A DNA stretch of 64,000 nucleotides. Origin: Gigaspora rosea (taxonomy: Eukaryota > Glomeromycota > Glomeromycetes > Diversisporales > Gigasporaceae). The stretch is from contig QKWP01000137.1 in NCBI GenBank assembly GCA_003550325.1, forward strand, positions 231,554 to 295,553, given 5' to 3'. This document shows positions 23,798 to 38,098 of this stretch, in pieces. How positions within the stretch are numbered: the stretch's first letter is position 1; each line of letters opens with the position of its first letter. Under the pieces are notes generated by a model. The model worked only from the letters and a program-made list of their open reading frames with translations. It did not search any database and was not told the origin of the DNA. A program made the position numbers and the translations under genes.

Positions 23798-23887
23798 AAA
23801 AATTAAATCTCATTAATATTAGGGTAAGAATAAAGGTTAGATTTATATAGAAATTGAAAATGTGCTACTAATAAAACTTTTTATAGT

Positions 23888-26800
23888 ACTAACTCTACAC
23901 CTTCTAACTCTTCTATCCTAAAACTCAATATAGCAACACATAATGTACAAGGCTATAATACACCAACTAAAAGACAACTTTGGGAAGAATTTTGTCTTAA
24001 AAACAATTTATATTTCATTAGTATAACAGAAACAAAAATTTCACCCTTAAAATCTAAAAAATTTTTTAATACTCTACAATTTACTTACTTCTGGTCTAGT
24101 TTAGACAATTCAGCAGAAGGCACTGGTATAATAATCAATAACTTTTTAAAATCTCATATTTACAATATTCATGCACACCCTGGTGGAGCTATTGCAATTG
24201 ATTTGTTTTTTAAACATGACTTCAAATTTAGAATAATATCAGTCTAACTTTCTTCAACAAACTAGCAATATTGCAACCAAACACAAAATAAAGTAATAAG
24301 CTGGATTCAGCAAGCTCTATCTCTGAATCTGCACCCTATTATTCTTGGCAACTTTAATGCTTCTAATACTTCTTACTAGTCAATATCCAAATTCAAGCTA
24401 TTATCCTATCTCCACAATAATAATATGTATGATCTTGCAGACCATACTAACAATTTACAATATACCTGGCAATGCAACAATCTGTGCAGCCATATTGACT
24501 ACATTTGGGCATATGATACAATTATTCCTTATCTCACAAACTTTGCTCTCCAAGAACTACTATCTTCTACTCAGAGTGATCATCTTATCCTTATTTCTAG
24601 TTGGGCATTTTCTTGCACTTTCATCAAAACTTCAATACAAAACCTGATGCAAATGTAGAATTTTTAACTATAAATCTATGACCAAAGAAAAATGGTAAGA
24701 ATTTTCATCCCAAACTCAAAACAAAATTCAGTCACTAAATACCCATTATCTACATATACTACAGAATCCCTAGAATGTACTTGGTACAAAATCCAAACAA
24801 GTATTATTAGTTCTGCTCTTCAAATTATACCTAACAAAAAATTTTCTGACCGAAACTTTCATCATACCTTTTCTTCCAAAGCCACAGACCTTCATCAAGA
24901 TCTCCAAATTATAGGAAGCATTATAAAACAAACTAAATATGCACTGTCCTGCAATTATATACTACTTTCTAATATCTATTCACAAATTTCATATATTAAT
25001 TCTAAACACAACCTCAATATTCTACAACCTCCTCTACATAACCAAAACCTTACTCAATGGCTCAAAGAAACTAAAATTGCTTGAAAAACACTATATAATG
25101 CAATAAATATTGAAAACTCTTAGTATTTACGATATCACATCAATTCTGCTATTAATACCAGATGTGAAAAGATACTTACACAGCCTACTAAAATTAATAG
25201 TATACTTATTTATCACACTAACCCTGTACATTTTGATAATATCAAAACAGAAAATGATATTATTACTGATTTACCAATAATTAAAGAATATATCCAATTA
25301 CACTTTCATCAATAGACAGCTCACAATCCATATAATCAATCTATTTTTCAAACAGAATAGCAATCAGAGTACAGATCTCCTCCAACTATTCTTTCTTTCT
25401 AATATGATATAGTTCTTACTGAGATTTCTGCTGAAGAAGTTACTAGTACTATAATACAATTTCCAAACAATAAAGCCTGTGGGCCTTCAGGTATTAGCTA
25501 TAAAATGCTTGAACATTGTGGAACAAAAACAATTCTTGCAATTACAGCTCTTTTTAATTGATGCATCCTATTACAACAAGTTCCAAAACAATAGAAGAAC
25601 AGTTGTATTTTTCCAATTTCTAAAAACCTACATTTGATGAAATTTAAATAACACACGCCCTATTAGTCTTATTAAATATATTAAAAAACTATATACTAAA
25701 ATCCTCACTAACCACCTTAATAATATCCTTTTATCATATAATATTCTCAACCCACACAATTATATTGCCTTGCCAGACAATAGTACAAATATTCCTATTT
25801 ATATTCTTAATAACTTTATTGAAGATACAAATTGTAACCAAAAAGAAATTTGGCTTCTTTCTCAAGACATTAGCAAAGCATATGACTCTGTTAATCTTAA
25901 TCTTCTTGAAAAAGCACTTTACCGAATCAACATGCCCTCTCAATTAATTAATATTATCACCAACTTACTTACTAACTAATCAGACCGAGTTATTACTAAC
26001 TTTGGACTTACATAACCTTATGAATTACAAGATAGTATAGACCAAGATGAACTATAGCTCCACTACTTTGGCAAATTTATTATGATCCTCTTATTAGCAA
26101 AATTTCTAGTACATATACTGGTTATACTAGCTCTGCTACAACAATATCACCTCCAGTATTTACAAAACAGAAGCCTTAGCTTCAGTTTTAGCATACATGG
26201 ATAATACTTTATGGATTGCACAATCCTTTCAACAACTACAACAAATTATACAAACTGCATCATTATTTTATCAAATGACCAATATTAAAGTTAATCCAAA
26301 CAAATCAGGACTAATCTCTAATACCAAGAAATCTCATTCTTTTACTTTTCTCAACTCATCTATTCCAACCCAACCTCTTCATACTCCTTTCAAATTTCTT
26401 GGTTGCTGGTTTACTATTAACACCAAAATATACACTCAAATCAAACTAATTACACAGTAAATATTTGAGATTGTAAATACTCTTAACACAAAAATAATAA
26501 CTGACAAATAGGCTAGTTATATTATTAATACTGTAATAACAACTATACTCGAATATCGAATTCACAACATTGTTTTGTCACAATCAATATACAACAAAAT
26601 CCTTGCAAGATATCTTACAGTTGCAAAACACAAAGCTAAACTAGTCAAATCTACTCCTAATAGTACAATGCTTAACCATAATATTTTATGGTATCAAGAA
26701 TATTTGGAATATTCAGCTACAACATCATATGGGGTGTTATCTATTAAAACAGCCCTTTTTTGCAATTTTTTGAAAAATGAGTTTTCATTAGATTTATATA

Positions 26801-29662
26801 AATTTTGACATGATCAATATTTTTCAATTATAAATGAAGGTCGATTTGCATAATAAAAAATCAAGATAATTGTGAAAGAAAAATACACGAGGCTGCGTAA
26901 GGCCAACACATCACGAGATTATCCGATAGTCACCTGCTACATATAACTAATCAAAATCGTGAAATTTAATTAATCCCGGATCAGTCCAAAAATCAAAACA
27001 AATTATTAAACTCAATTATCTCAAAATAAAATATATGTAAAAAAAAAGGGCTATTTTAATAGATAACACCCTATATATTCAACTTTATCCTCTAACTAAA
27101 CAATAAAGAACTATTAGGCACTAGTACACACATTAGATTACAACAACTACAAAACAATTTATGGTTTATTACTAATATACTACTACACTCTAACCCCAAA
27201 ATAGATGGAGCTAACAAAAATACTACAACTTTCAAAATTATTCTACTTTTAAAATATCTTGAATTATCAATTCATGCACATTCAGATATAATACAACCCT
27301 ATACTATAGACTTACCCTATATACCACTTGAAAATATATTGCAAACTCATACTCACTATTCAATATTTAAATGTTAACTTTGATCAAAACATATTATATT
27401 TCTTGAACAATTTACATCTTTTGACAACTCTGTACTTCTTTCATGGGAACATATTTCACCAAGAATTAATTTTCTCATACCAGGCAAGATACCTAAATGG
27501 TTTACTATACTAGAAAGTAAAATAACTATCAACTCCACTACTAGAAAACTTACACCTACACTCCAACTACCTTCAATCAACTCCTTATCCTATACTACTG
27601 ATCATTTTAATACTAAAAACAAGCCTTGGCTTATAACATACAAAGAACAAAACATTATAATAGAAAAAGCTAGACACTTTAACCCACAAACCAATACTAT
27701 CTCTATTACATACTGGACTTCTGAAATTGATAAAACAAAGATATCTTTAGATCCAATTTCAAATATAGTTTGTTATTCATTTAACTTAAAAAGAATTTAA
27801 AACTATTGTACTATTGACATTTCTGCAACTTTATCTACTAAATTTTTGGGTAGAAAAGTTTACAAACAAACATCAAACAAACTCAAGCTCAATGCCAACT
27901 ATCTTGATCTATTTTTCTCTATAACATCTCGCCATTCGCTTTCAATACCACCTTTACCTTCTATACCAATTCACCCTATAGCAATAAATGAGATTTTTTC
28001 TTCTAATACTTCAAACTAATACACTGCAACAAATAGCACAAGCAAATACTACTCTTTCAGAATTTTACCTTTTATACTGATGGATCTGTTACTAATCTTG
28101 GTAATTCAAGATGCTCAATGGGCATTGCCTGGATACAGATTTACAACAACTCAATTATCTACAAGTTTTCTGTACAAATCCAAAACTGGCTATCATCATA
28201 CAAAGCAGAACTAACTGCAATACTATCAGCTATTTGTACATGTCCTTGAAATAGTACTATTCACATATATACTGACTTCCAATCTATTATCTCAAAATAC
28301 AAGGCCCTTCTAAACACTAAATACAATACTAGCAAAATATACTCATATAATTATTGGCCTATTTGGTATACCCTTTTATACCTCATCCAATTATATTCAT
28401 ATACTATTACTTTATATAAGGTTCCAGTACATAGTGATAATGAATTTAACAATTTTGCTAATCAACTAGCAAAAAACTATACAAATTTTCTATTTTATAA
28501 TTTCTTTCTAACAACATCTATAACCCTTCATTTTATCTATAATATAAACAATTTAATGTAGAGCAACCTACATGTCGCAGGATTAAAAATATTTGCAATG
28601 CACATATTATTGCAATATGGTTATCACAAAATCAAATTCAGCATATTATTCCTATTGCACCCAAATTGATTAGAATGCTACATGGCTTTTCTTTAACAAT
28701 AACCACAAATGCTCATACAATTACACTAACTTTCAACTTTGCCAATCCAAATTATTTTAAATTAAAAACTTACTTCATATACTCCCTACACTACCTTACT
28801 TAACTCCTTAAATTTTACAAATTCTAAACACACAAAATGTATTTCTTGCAACCAACCTGAAAGCCAATTTCATTGGCTACTTTGTACCAGATATAATAAT
28901 ATATCCCAAATTATCTATAATACTATTATACAATTTTCATTTTCAGATCTCTCAGATATAACAGAAATTCAGATTCAACAACTTCGTACAAATCTTATTA
29001 ATCACCAATGCTTAAATCCTAATTACAATTTCCCCTTCAATACTCCCTCATTTATAACTACCATTCAAGGCTTTATTCTACTCCTATAATTAATACAATA
29101 TCCCAATATTCTTCTTACAAAATAGCTTCCAATATTGCTATTAAAATTCTTCTAAAATATCTCTTATAATACTTATGAACAACTTTGGAAACCTTACTGT
29201 GCTAAACTTGCACAATGGAAAACCTTTCAAAACTTCAGTTCAATATCTACTATTCTTCCAAATCCACATGCTTCTATATATAAACATACTAGAATTCACT
29301 ATATCTATAGTTGCATCTGTGGTTTTCCTAACTAGCTACACATAATAAAGATATAAACACATGTCCACCTACTGGTCGTGCACTTCAAAAAATTGATACC
29401 TGGTCCTACCAATGGATTAAATATAGCTCAAATACTAATTCTATACTCTATAACCAAATCTAGATGAGTTTTAACCACTCTAGTAGGTTTAGGTTGCAGA
29501 TAAATTAGATAATATTAATTTCGTCTATAGTCTGAGTCTCAACACTTGTAATATAAACTGTATTAAAAATATTCTTGTAATATTGAGAAACCCCAAGAGA
29601 AATCTTATACAGTTTATCAATAAAGATAGAGACAAAACCTCACCTTAACAACAAAAAAAAAG
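23888..29662 (+). mobile_element. Degraded LINE with endonuclease, reverse transcriptase and RNase H (LINE-1 of this window)
   Basis: Bounded by an 11-bp TSD with one mismatch: CTTTTTATAGT at 23877-23887 and CTATTTATAGT at 29663-29673. The tail is A-rich. The EN domain starts near 23920 ('LNIATHNVQGYNTPTKRQLW') with 'ITETKIS' and 'LGNFNASNT'. The RT has 'SQDISKAYDSVNLN' (near 25860) and 'YMDNTLWIAQS' (near 26198), where the last catalytic D of YMDD is N. Then 'FLGCWFTINT', an RNase H start 'DGSVT' (near 28080), and a C-terminal Cys-rich segment near 29310. There are many stops and frameshifts; it is dead. It is closely related to the LINE at 30237-35170, sharing the 3' end 'ttaaccactctagtaggttt'. 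Confidence 0.85.
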
Positions 29663-29673
29663 CTATTTATAGT

Positions 29674-30091
29674 TGCAACCAAATTTGACTAAAATTTTAT
29701 AATATATAGAATAAAACGCATGTTTTATAATAATAAAATTTTAATATAGTATATATTTAAAAAAAATTATACTTCTATATATTATAAAGTTACCCAAGTT
29801 TGCTCAAATTTCCCTAAGATACACAAATGATTAATTTTGATTGGTTAATATCATATGATCATTATATGATTTTTGTAAACAACTTTTGACACCTAAAGTT
29901 TAAATCTTTATAACTTGATGAATATTCAACCAATTTTGATAATTTTACTATTTTTAGAATCACAAAAACCTGCTCTATGATTTTATTTGATAGTTTAAAT
30001 AATTTGCTTAAAAAAATTTTACTAAACTTTAAAAAGAAAAAATTGATACCACAAAAATTATATGATAAATGATTTCCATACCCCCTACCCT
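29674..30091. repeat. Right part of a TTAA-type TIR element downstream of LINE-1
   Basis: Ends 'ccataccccctacccttaa', abutting the inverted start of the next element. Sequence around 29910-30010 ('ttcaaccaattttgat', 'agaatcacaaaaacctgctc') matches 35380-35430 in direct orientation, so it is the same family interior. Its own left end is uncertain; it may be the terminus at 23411, with LINE-1 inserted between. Confidence 0.55.
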
Positions 30092-30236
30092 TAAGGGTAG
30101 AGGGTATGTAGATCATTTCTATTAATAAATGAGTGACCAAAAATATTTTTACTGTGAATTTAAAAGTTGCTAAATATAAAAGTTAATTTTTACTATATAA
30201 ATTGTATTTATGTACTAAGTAAACATTGTTCGTAAT

Positions 30237-33200
30237 ATGTATGATCTGGCCCACCATACTGACCAGCTAGAACACACATGGCACAGCAGCAGATACAGCA
30301 GCAGAATTGACTATATTTGGGCTGATGAAGCAACTATACCATTTCTCAATAACTTCACCACTCAAGATTCAACACTTATAGCAAACAGCGACCACCAAAT
30401 ATTATCCTCCTCCTGGATACTTCCCATCTCCCTCAATACAACCCGCCACAAAAACAGAAGCAAACGCAGAGTATTTAACTACAAAGCCATGACCAAAGAA
30501 ACATGGAAAGAATTCTCTAACACAGTAGACTCTAATTTAGAAAAACACAAAGTTCTACTTACTACCCTAACTACAGAATCTCTCGAAAAATCCTAGCACA
30601 AAATATATACCAGTATTATTAATGCTGCCATAACCTCTATCCCCAACAAAAAATACACAATTAAAAATTCTTTCCATGCCTTCACACCCAAGGCCACTAG
30701 TTTATACAAGGATCTCAAAACTATTGGTAGCATTATACACCAAACCAAGACTTCTGTTAATAACACACTACCTATACCCAATTCAACAACCCAAAACATA
30801 AACTACATCAACACTACACATAACTTTGATATCCAACCACCACCTACCTCACAACTAGAACTCTTCACCTGGGTCTCACACACCAAACAATTCTGGAAAG
30901 CCCTCTACCATGCAAGGAGTATAGAAAACACCAAACACCTACAAGAACATATCCAAAATGCTACCAACAAGAGATGCGAACATTTAATAACACAACCAAC
31001 CAGAATAATCAATAGTATCTTGAACCACCACACTAATAAAATCTATCTACATAACATTAAAACAACCAACAACACAATCACCAATGCTCCAGAGATACTC
31101 ACACATGTACAACAACACTTCCATCAATGGACACAACACAACCCCATAAACTCTAACATATTTGACCAACATTGGAACCAGAAATACAGAGCAAAAGACA
31201 CTATAGACTCTAACTGGTATACACCCTTACTACAACCAATTACCACACAAGAAACTATAGATACTATTCAACAACTTCCTAACAACAAAGCCTGTGGGCC
31301 ACTGGGCATAAGCTACGAAATACTTAAACACTACAGCCTACAAACGATTTTAGCATTAACATGCCTTATGAACAGATGCCTAACTACTTGTAATATTCCT
31401 AAACAGTGGAAAAATAGTAGGATTTACCCTATATAAAAAAAAGTCAACTTCGATGGAGATCTTAACAATACCCGACCTATAAGTCTTATAGAACATACAA
31501 AGAAGCTTTACACCAAAATCCTTACTAATCGACTCTCCTCAATCTTCACAAAATACCTCATCTTAAACCCCCACAACTATGTTGCTTTACCAGGAAACAG
31601 CACTAATACCCCTATCCATATTCTCAACAACTTAATAGAAGATGCTACATGTAACGAAAAACAAGTCTGGCTCTTGTCTCAGGATATGAGCAAAGCCTAC
31701 GACTTAGTAAATATACACTTACTGGAGAAAGCACTCTACAGAATCAAACTTCCACTTCCTATCATCCTTACCATCATTAATCTATTAACCCATCGTAAAA
31801 ACCAAGTTATTACCAACCTTGGCCAAACACCTTCTTACATAGTAGAAGATGGTATAGACCAAGGTGAAACCATTACCCCTCTCCTATGGCGAATTTACTA
31901 TGACCCATTAATCAACCAGATATACAACAAAATCAATGGCTACACAATCTCTACCACTTTACCTCACATCTCTATTTCCACCCAGGCACAAAATACTACA
32001 AACACACACTTCAGTTCTTGCCTACATGGATGACACACTGTGGATCGTAAACTCACAAGATCAACTCCAACAAATCATATCCACAGCAGCTACATTCTAT
32101 ACAATGGCAAATATCAAGGTCAATCCTCAAAAATCCACCCTTATATCCAATACCAAACACACACCAACTTTTGAGTTTCTACACACTACCATAACTACAT
32201 CACCTCTCCACACACCCCTTAAATTTTTGGGTTGCTGGTTTACAGCTACACACAAAAATTCCATCTCTACAAACCTAATAACACAAGAAATCTTTAACAT
32301 AACTGACATACTCTATACAAAAAACATTACTGATAAACAAGTTTGCTATATCATCAATAATGTTATCATACCTATCTTTGAATACTGCATCCACAACATT
32401 GTGCTCTCCAAACAGTCCTGCCACAAAACACTTTCAAGATATTTAACAATAGCCAAACACAAATCCCAACTATAATCTACTACACCTAACAGCACAATGC
32501 TTAATCACAATATATATGGCATCAAAAATACATGGGACACACAACTTCAACATCACATACAAAATCTCTTTATGCGGCTAAACAGAAATGGCTTAGCAGG
32601 CACTACCACACATATCCGTATACAACAATTGCAGAATAACCTATGGTCTACTACCAATATCCTACAACACCCAAAACCATTAGTCGATGGCATAAACAAA
32701 AACACTACTACCTTTAAAATTATTCAGCTACTACAACACTTACAACTTACAGTCACCTCATGCACATCCAGACCCTATACCCTAAACTATGCCTACACAC
32801 CTATTGAAACAATTTTACAGCCAAATAAAAAATACATCAATTTTAAAAAACAACTACGCACTAAACAAATTCTATATTTGGAACAACTAACATCGGCCGA
32901 CAATTCTACTCTTTTGAACTGGCAACACATCTCCCCAAAACTAGAATACCTTCCTACAGGGTGCAAACCCAAATGGTTTACAACACTTGAAAACCTCATA
33001 TTAACTAACCATAATACTAGACACATAAGTCCCACACTTGACCTATCCCAAACAAACTCTCTTGCATTCACAACTGGCCACTACAACTCAAAATCCAAAC
33101 CCTGGCTACTCACTCTAAATTATAATAACCAAGAAATAATTATTGGAAAAGCTCGCAAATTCAACTCAACTGATAACACAATCTGCATTACACACTGGAC

Positions 33201-35172
33201 CTCAAACTTCAACCCAACAACTACAGACCTTTATCCCACACCTAGCATCGAATGCCAACCTTGCCCAGGATGCACGTCCAACACTAACAGAATACAAAAT
33301 GCCTGCACATTCAATATACCGGCCAATCTCTCTGTTAAATTTCTTGGTAGAAAAACTCAAAACCAAACCAACAAACTTAACCTTCACGCTAACTATCTCG
33401 ACCTCATATACTCTATTGCATTATGCAACCCGACCCACATACCACTATTTCCCCACATTGTGCTATCCCAAGACCCAATCTCACATATATTCCATACCAA
33501 TTCTTCCTCAATCTACCTTCAACAAATTGCACAATCCAACTCCAAGTTAAACAACTTTACATTTTATACAGATGGATCAGTAACCAATATATGTACCGAA
33601 AGGTGCTCCATGAATATCGGATGGCTACAAGTCAATAACAATACTATAACACACACATATTCTTCTCGAATAAAACACTGGCCGTCTTCTTATAAAACAG
33701 AATTAGTTGCTGTCTTATCAGCAATATGCACATGCCCTAGAAACAGTACTATTAACATATTTACAGACTCCCAATCCATTATTTCAAAATACAACAAAAT
33801 CACCAAAAACATACCACTTCACAAACAATTCTCTTACTCATACTGGCCTATCTGGCACACCCTCTACAACTTAATACAATTCTACCAACACCACATTACT
33901 TTTCACAAAGTTACGGCCCACAGTAACAATGAATTTAATAACATGGCAGACAGCCTTGCAAAAAACCACAACTCCACCCACTACCTAGATATCAAACACA
34001 ACAATATATACAACACATCCTACACTATACAATACAACAAATATACCTTTGAACAACCTACCAGAAAGTCTATCAAGAATATTTGCAACAGCCACATTAT
34101 AGCAATGTGGTCTTCCCAACACCGAATCAGTAATATCATACCAATATCATCTCAGATAGACTGGAATGCTACTTGGCTATACTTAAACAACAATCACAAA
34201 AGAACATACAACTATACCAACTTCCAACTTAGTCATAGTAAATCCCACAAAGTTAAGATACTACTTAACATTCTACCAACACTCACCAACTTACATACAC
34301 TCTACCCCCAACACTTCCCAGATAATAACTGTATTACTTGCAATACCCATGAGCATTCCCTCCATTGGATGCTATGCCCTAACCCGACCAAACTAAAGAA
34401 CATCATCCAGCAAACAATCCACAATACCATCTCCTCACTTGATATCCCAACACATGATCTGCTAGATCTCCAATATACATTAACCCAACACCCCTGTCTA
34501 TCCTTCAACAATACTACCTCTCTACAAACAAATATATTCTCTACTCTACAGGGATTTATCCCAACCAACTTGATAACAACTTTTAGACAATACTCATTCT
34601 CCCACCAAGAATCAACTACAATGACAATACAACTTCTAACCAAAATCTCTCAACAAACATACGAACAAATTTGGAAGCCATACTGTTCCAGATTCTCACA
34701 ATGGAAGAAGGATCACAACATCCCTTCCTACAACTGCAAAACATATAACAAACAATAGCGCACAAGAAACCACCATCCCCAAAACCATATACAAACACCC
34801 AAATCACTCTACACATATAACTGTATATGTGGCCTACCTGACAACCAACATACAGATAACAATACATGCCCACCTCTAGGGCAAGCACTATGTAAAATTG
34901 ATCTCTGGATCAAAGAATGGATCCTCCATAGTACACCTACTAATCATATATTATACTATCAAATCTAGGTGAGTTTTAACCACTCTAGTAGGTTTAGGTT
35001 GCAGATAAATGTATATTTCTAATATATGTAGTCTGAGCTCCACTCTTGTAATACAATTTTGTTATTGGAATAATTTCTTGTAACTTATTTCAGAGATTCT
35101 CATAGAGGAATCTTCTACAAATATAATAAAGATAAGAGCAAACCTCACCTTAACTACAAAAAAAAAAAAACC
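30237..35172 (+). mobile_element. 5'-truncated LINE with RT and RNase H (LINE-2 of this window)
   Basis: Flanked by CATTGTTC-G/A-TAAT (30224-30236 and 35173-35185), with a poly(A) tail just before the right copy. It begins in the endonuclease ('HTWHSSRYSSRIDYIWAD'), so the 5' part is missing. RT: 'KACGPLGISYEILKHY', 'SQDMSKAYDLVN' (31674-), 'DGIDQGETITPLLWRIYY', 'AYMDDTLWIVNS' (near 32026). In-frame stops at 30594, 31434 and 32473 and a frameshift near 31990 kill it. The plus strand is A/C-rich and G-poor. The 3' region is shared with LINE-1. Confidence 0.9.
32497..34758 (+). pseudogene. LINE-2 ORF segment: RT C-terminus and RNase H (753 codons)
   Basis: Longest surviving frame of LINE-2. 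RNase H carboxylates are all present: YTDGS (D359), KTELVAVLSAI (E402), FTDSQS (D424) and AHSNNEFNNMADSLAK (H475, D485). A Cys cluster 'CQPCPGC' sits near residues 253-259. The frame continues 5' beyond the TAA at 32473 without a shift (30237-32475 encode EN and the RT fingers/palm), so it is part of a longer ORF2, not an independent gene. After the stop at 34758 the related Cys-rich tail ('NCICGLPD') is still readable in another frame. Confidence 0.85.
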
Positions 35173-35549
35173 CATTGTTCATAATAAAAAATTACACATA
35201 TCATAAAAATTTTATGAATTTTGAATAAAATTTGATAAAGTTTTTATAGTATCAACTTTTGTGGGGGCGGGGTCTATTCTGCGGGGGTGATCACAAATTG
35301 GCCAATCAAATTACGTGTAAACAATAAGTAAAATAGGGTTGCGAAGATAAAAACAACTATATCTTAGGTTCTACTAGGCCAATTTTAATGATTCAACCAC
35401 TATTAGAATCAGAAAAACCTCCTCTACAATTTTATTTAAAAATTTAATATGGTTACTTAATAAAAATTTTCTTTATTATTAAATATGAAATTTTTAGTAA
35501 CTAGTTTATTAATAGAAATGATCTACATACCCTCTACCCTTAAATAAAT

Positions 35550-36450
35550 TAACAGTTAAATGATATAATATGATGTAATACATACATATATATGGGCTGT
35601 GATCTGAGAAAAGTGACGAAATTGACAAAAAAAAAGATCTTCGGAAAATCAATTTTTATATTGTACATCTTATAATAAATTATAAGAAAATGCAAACTTT
35701 AAAGAGCTATACTGCAAAATTTTATTAATAACTGCTTTTGTGTCTTAAGTGAAAAATGATTCTAATCTTATTCTAAATCGATTTATGTGAAAAATATCTT
35801 TTGAAAAAATTGTCAATTTCAGCCCTTTTCTCAGATCACGGCCCATATGTTTGTTATGTATCAATCATACCAATCACGTGTTCTGGGAGTACACTATAGT
35901 GCAGGTGCATCATTTTTTTGCATCATTTTTTAAAATTCTAAAAATTATATTTTTTTAAACAAATTATTAAGTTTTTATATACATAAATTTTTTTATTAAC
36001 TTTTATTTGGTATACAAATCTTTTTGCACTAGACTATATATGTGTTTCATAGACTAGTATACAAATAGAAATTGCCTTTTTTTTATTATTATCATTTTTA
36101 TTATTATTATATAATTTAATATACTACTATATTGACTATTGGGTCCCAAGTCTAACTTGGAACCAAGTCCAGATTAAAGCTCAACTCATGGAGTTGAGTC
36201 AGATCAGACTTTAATATCTCTAATTATATTAGTCATGAGTCATACTAAGAAGTTTTTAATTTCATCTTATCATCATTTACAATATTTAAATCTATTTTAG
36301 TATTTACTTCTTTTTCTTTTAAAATATATAAAAACATGTTAATTAACATATACTTAAACAACAACAACATTATAATTTTCATTTAAATCAAAAAAATTTT
36401 AGTATTAAAAAAAATTGGAAAAGTATAATTTGCATTAGGAAAAAACTAAT
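35550..36450. other. AT-rich non-coding stretch
   Basis: A short inverted pair, 'gggctgtgatctgagaaaag' (35595) and 'cttttctcagatcacggccc' (35825), bounds a ~250-bp segment that may be another MITE. No open frames. Near 36055 is 'catagactagtatacaaata', a phrase recurring near 37065 and 38325. Confidence 0.5.
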
Positions 36451-36463
36451 TTAACACCTAGTG

Positions 36464-36723
36464 CAGTGTTGTACATGGGACAATTTTGGACAATTTTGGA
36501 CATATTTTCAAATTAAAATTACTTGAAATTTTATTAAGATTTATTAAGATAATCTATTTTAATTTTTTCACCAATAAGTCCAGCACCTAAAAAATATATA
36601 ATTATATATTTTTTAAATAACTTTATTGATTAGTTAAACATGGAACATAGGTTTGGACGATTTTGGACAATCTTGGACATTGGACATTTTACATAGTATG
36701 GACACGTCCCATGTACAACACTG
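36464..36723. mobile_element. hAT-like MITE, 260 bp, 8-bp TSD
   Basis: Begins CAGTGTTGTACATGGGAC and ends with its exact reverse complement. The TSD is ACCTAGTG on both sides (36456-36463, 36724-36731). The subterminal word 'ttttggacaat' is repeated on both arms. CAGTG ends and an 8-bp TSD are typical of hAT. Confidence 0.9.
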
Positions 36724-36725
36724 AC

Positions 36726-37075
36726 CTAGTGTATTAAACATGGGTGTTTGTATAACATGTAAATAAAATAATTTTTATCAAATAAACAATGAAATAAATA
36801 AAATTTTTACTAATATTAGGGTTAGAGTTAAGGCCTAGGATGGGATAGGGGCATCTTTTATACCAAAATTTCATAAGAAATTTTTTTTATTAGAGCCCCA
36901 AAGATGATTTTATAGACAGAATTTCAAGATATTATTAATTTTTTGTTTTTTGCTTTATTTTTGTTGTACAAAAATGATCTGCATATAATCTACAAAGTGC
37001 ATTTAATTTAATATTTTGATTGGTTTTTATATTTGTTTTGTATAACTAAGTGTTAATACACCTAGTGTCCAAATA
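36726..37075. mobile_element. TIR element with TTAGGG word, copy 1
   Basis: Left 'ctagtgtattaaacatgggt' and right 'gtgttaatacacctag' are inverted relatives. The interior has 'attagggttagagttaagg' and 'gccccaaagatgattttata'. The second copy is at 38099-38338. The hAT MITE at 36464 has inserted at its left tip. Confidence 0.5.
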
Positions 37076-37084
37076 GAAATTGCC

Positions 37085-38090
37085 TTTGCATTATATTGTT
37101 ATTTAATAACTCATTATAATAAACATAACAAAAAATTAAAACAATATATTATTACTAAATTTTTATATTTACGACTATGGGACATTTATATAGTATTTAT
37201 ATTATAATAATAAATTAGTCAAATCCATCTTTGCAATTATATTATGATCATGGGCTAACATAATTACTAAAATAAAATTTTCTTGAAAAGATTATATAAT
37301 AATTTTTGGTTCTAATAAGTAATTATACTAAGATGAAATCGTAGCTAAAAGAAGAATTAACTATATATTATACTATATGATTAACTTAATACAAAAAAAT
37401 TCTTAATAGGGTAAAAAGAAAACTCCCAAAAGAACATAAAAAAATTGCTGATAATAAAAAAAAAAAACTCAATTAAATAATTTGAAAAAGAGAGAAAAAA
37501 TTTGATCAAAAAATTAAAAAGTAAATATTTACTTTATTTATTATTAATTAAATAATATCATATGATAATAAATAATTATATATTTTTAGACTCAAATGTA
37601 CCATTAAAAAAACAAAAAAATGAAACCTTGAAATTAAATTATTGAAAATTGAAAAATTACTCCCTCATAAATGACTACAAATATAAAAAGTAAAATTGCT
37701 TGATAATCACGTTTGCAATAATTAATATAGCTAGAATAAATAACTTTTTGTATTAAATAATATTTTGGTGATTCTTAATTAACATGTGCTTTTTTTAATT
37801 TTTACTGATTGAAGAATGGACTAGGTTAATTTTAATACATTTAGATATCAAATTTATTGTATTTAATAAACTTCAATTAATTAATAAAAAAAATATTACC
37901 ATTATAAAAACCTTTATATTGATATGTCATATTATATTTATATTATTAATAAAATAATTTCTTCAAGTAAATTCTTTTATTATTGTCTTTATGCTATCTT
38001 TACATTCAAAAGATTTCTAATTTTACTACCAAAAAATTTTTTTATTTTTATAAGCAAAAAAATTTCTTTAATTATTAAATTTTGAAAATT
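37085..38090. other. AT-rich non-coding stretch
   Basis: Nothing recognisable except poly-A/T tracts. Confidence 0.4.
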
Positions 38091-38098
38091 TCTAAATC

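Larger units (their letters stand above)
30091..35543. mobile_element. TIR element with 39-bp perfect ends, split by a LINE
   Basis: The first 39 bases from the TTAA at 30091 ('ttaagggtagagggtatgta', continuing to 'attaataaa') are the exact reverse complement of the last 39 ending at 35543. Host sequence is 30091-30236 plus 35173-35543, about 0.5 kb without the LINE. Ends starting at TTAA suggest a TTAA-targeting (piggyBac-type) insertion; that assignment is inference. Confidence 0.75.
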
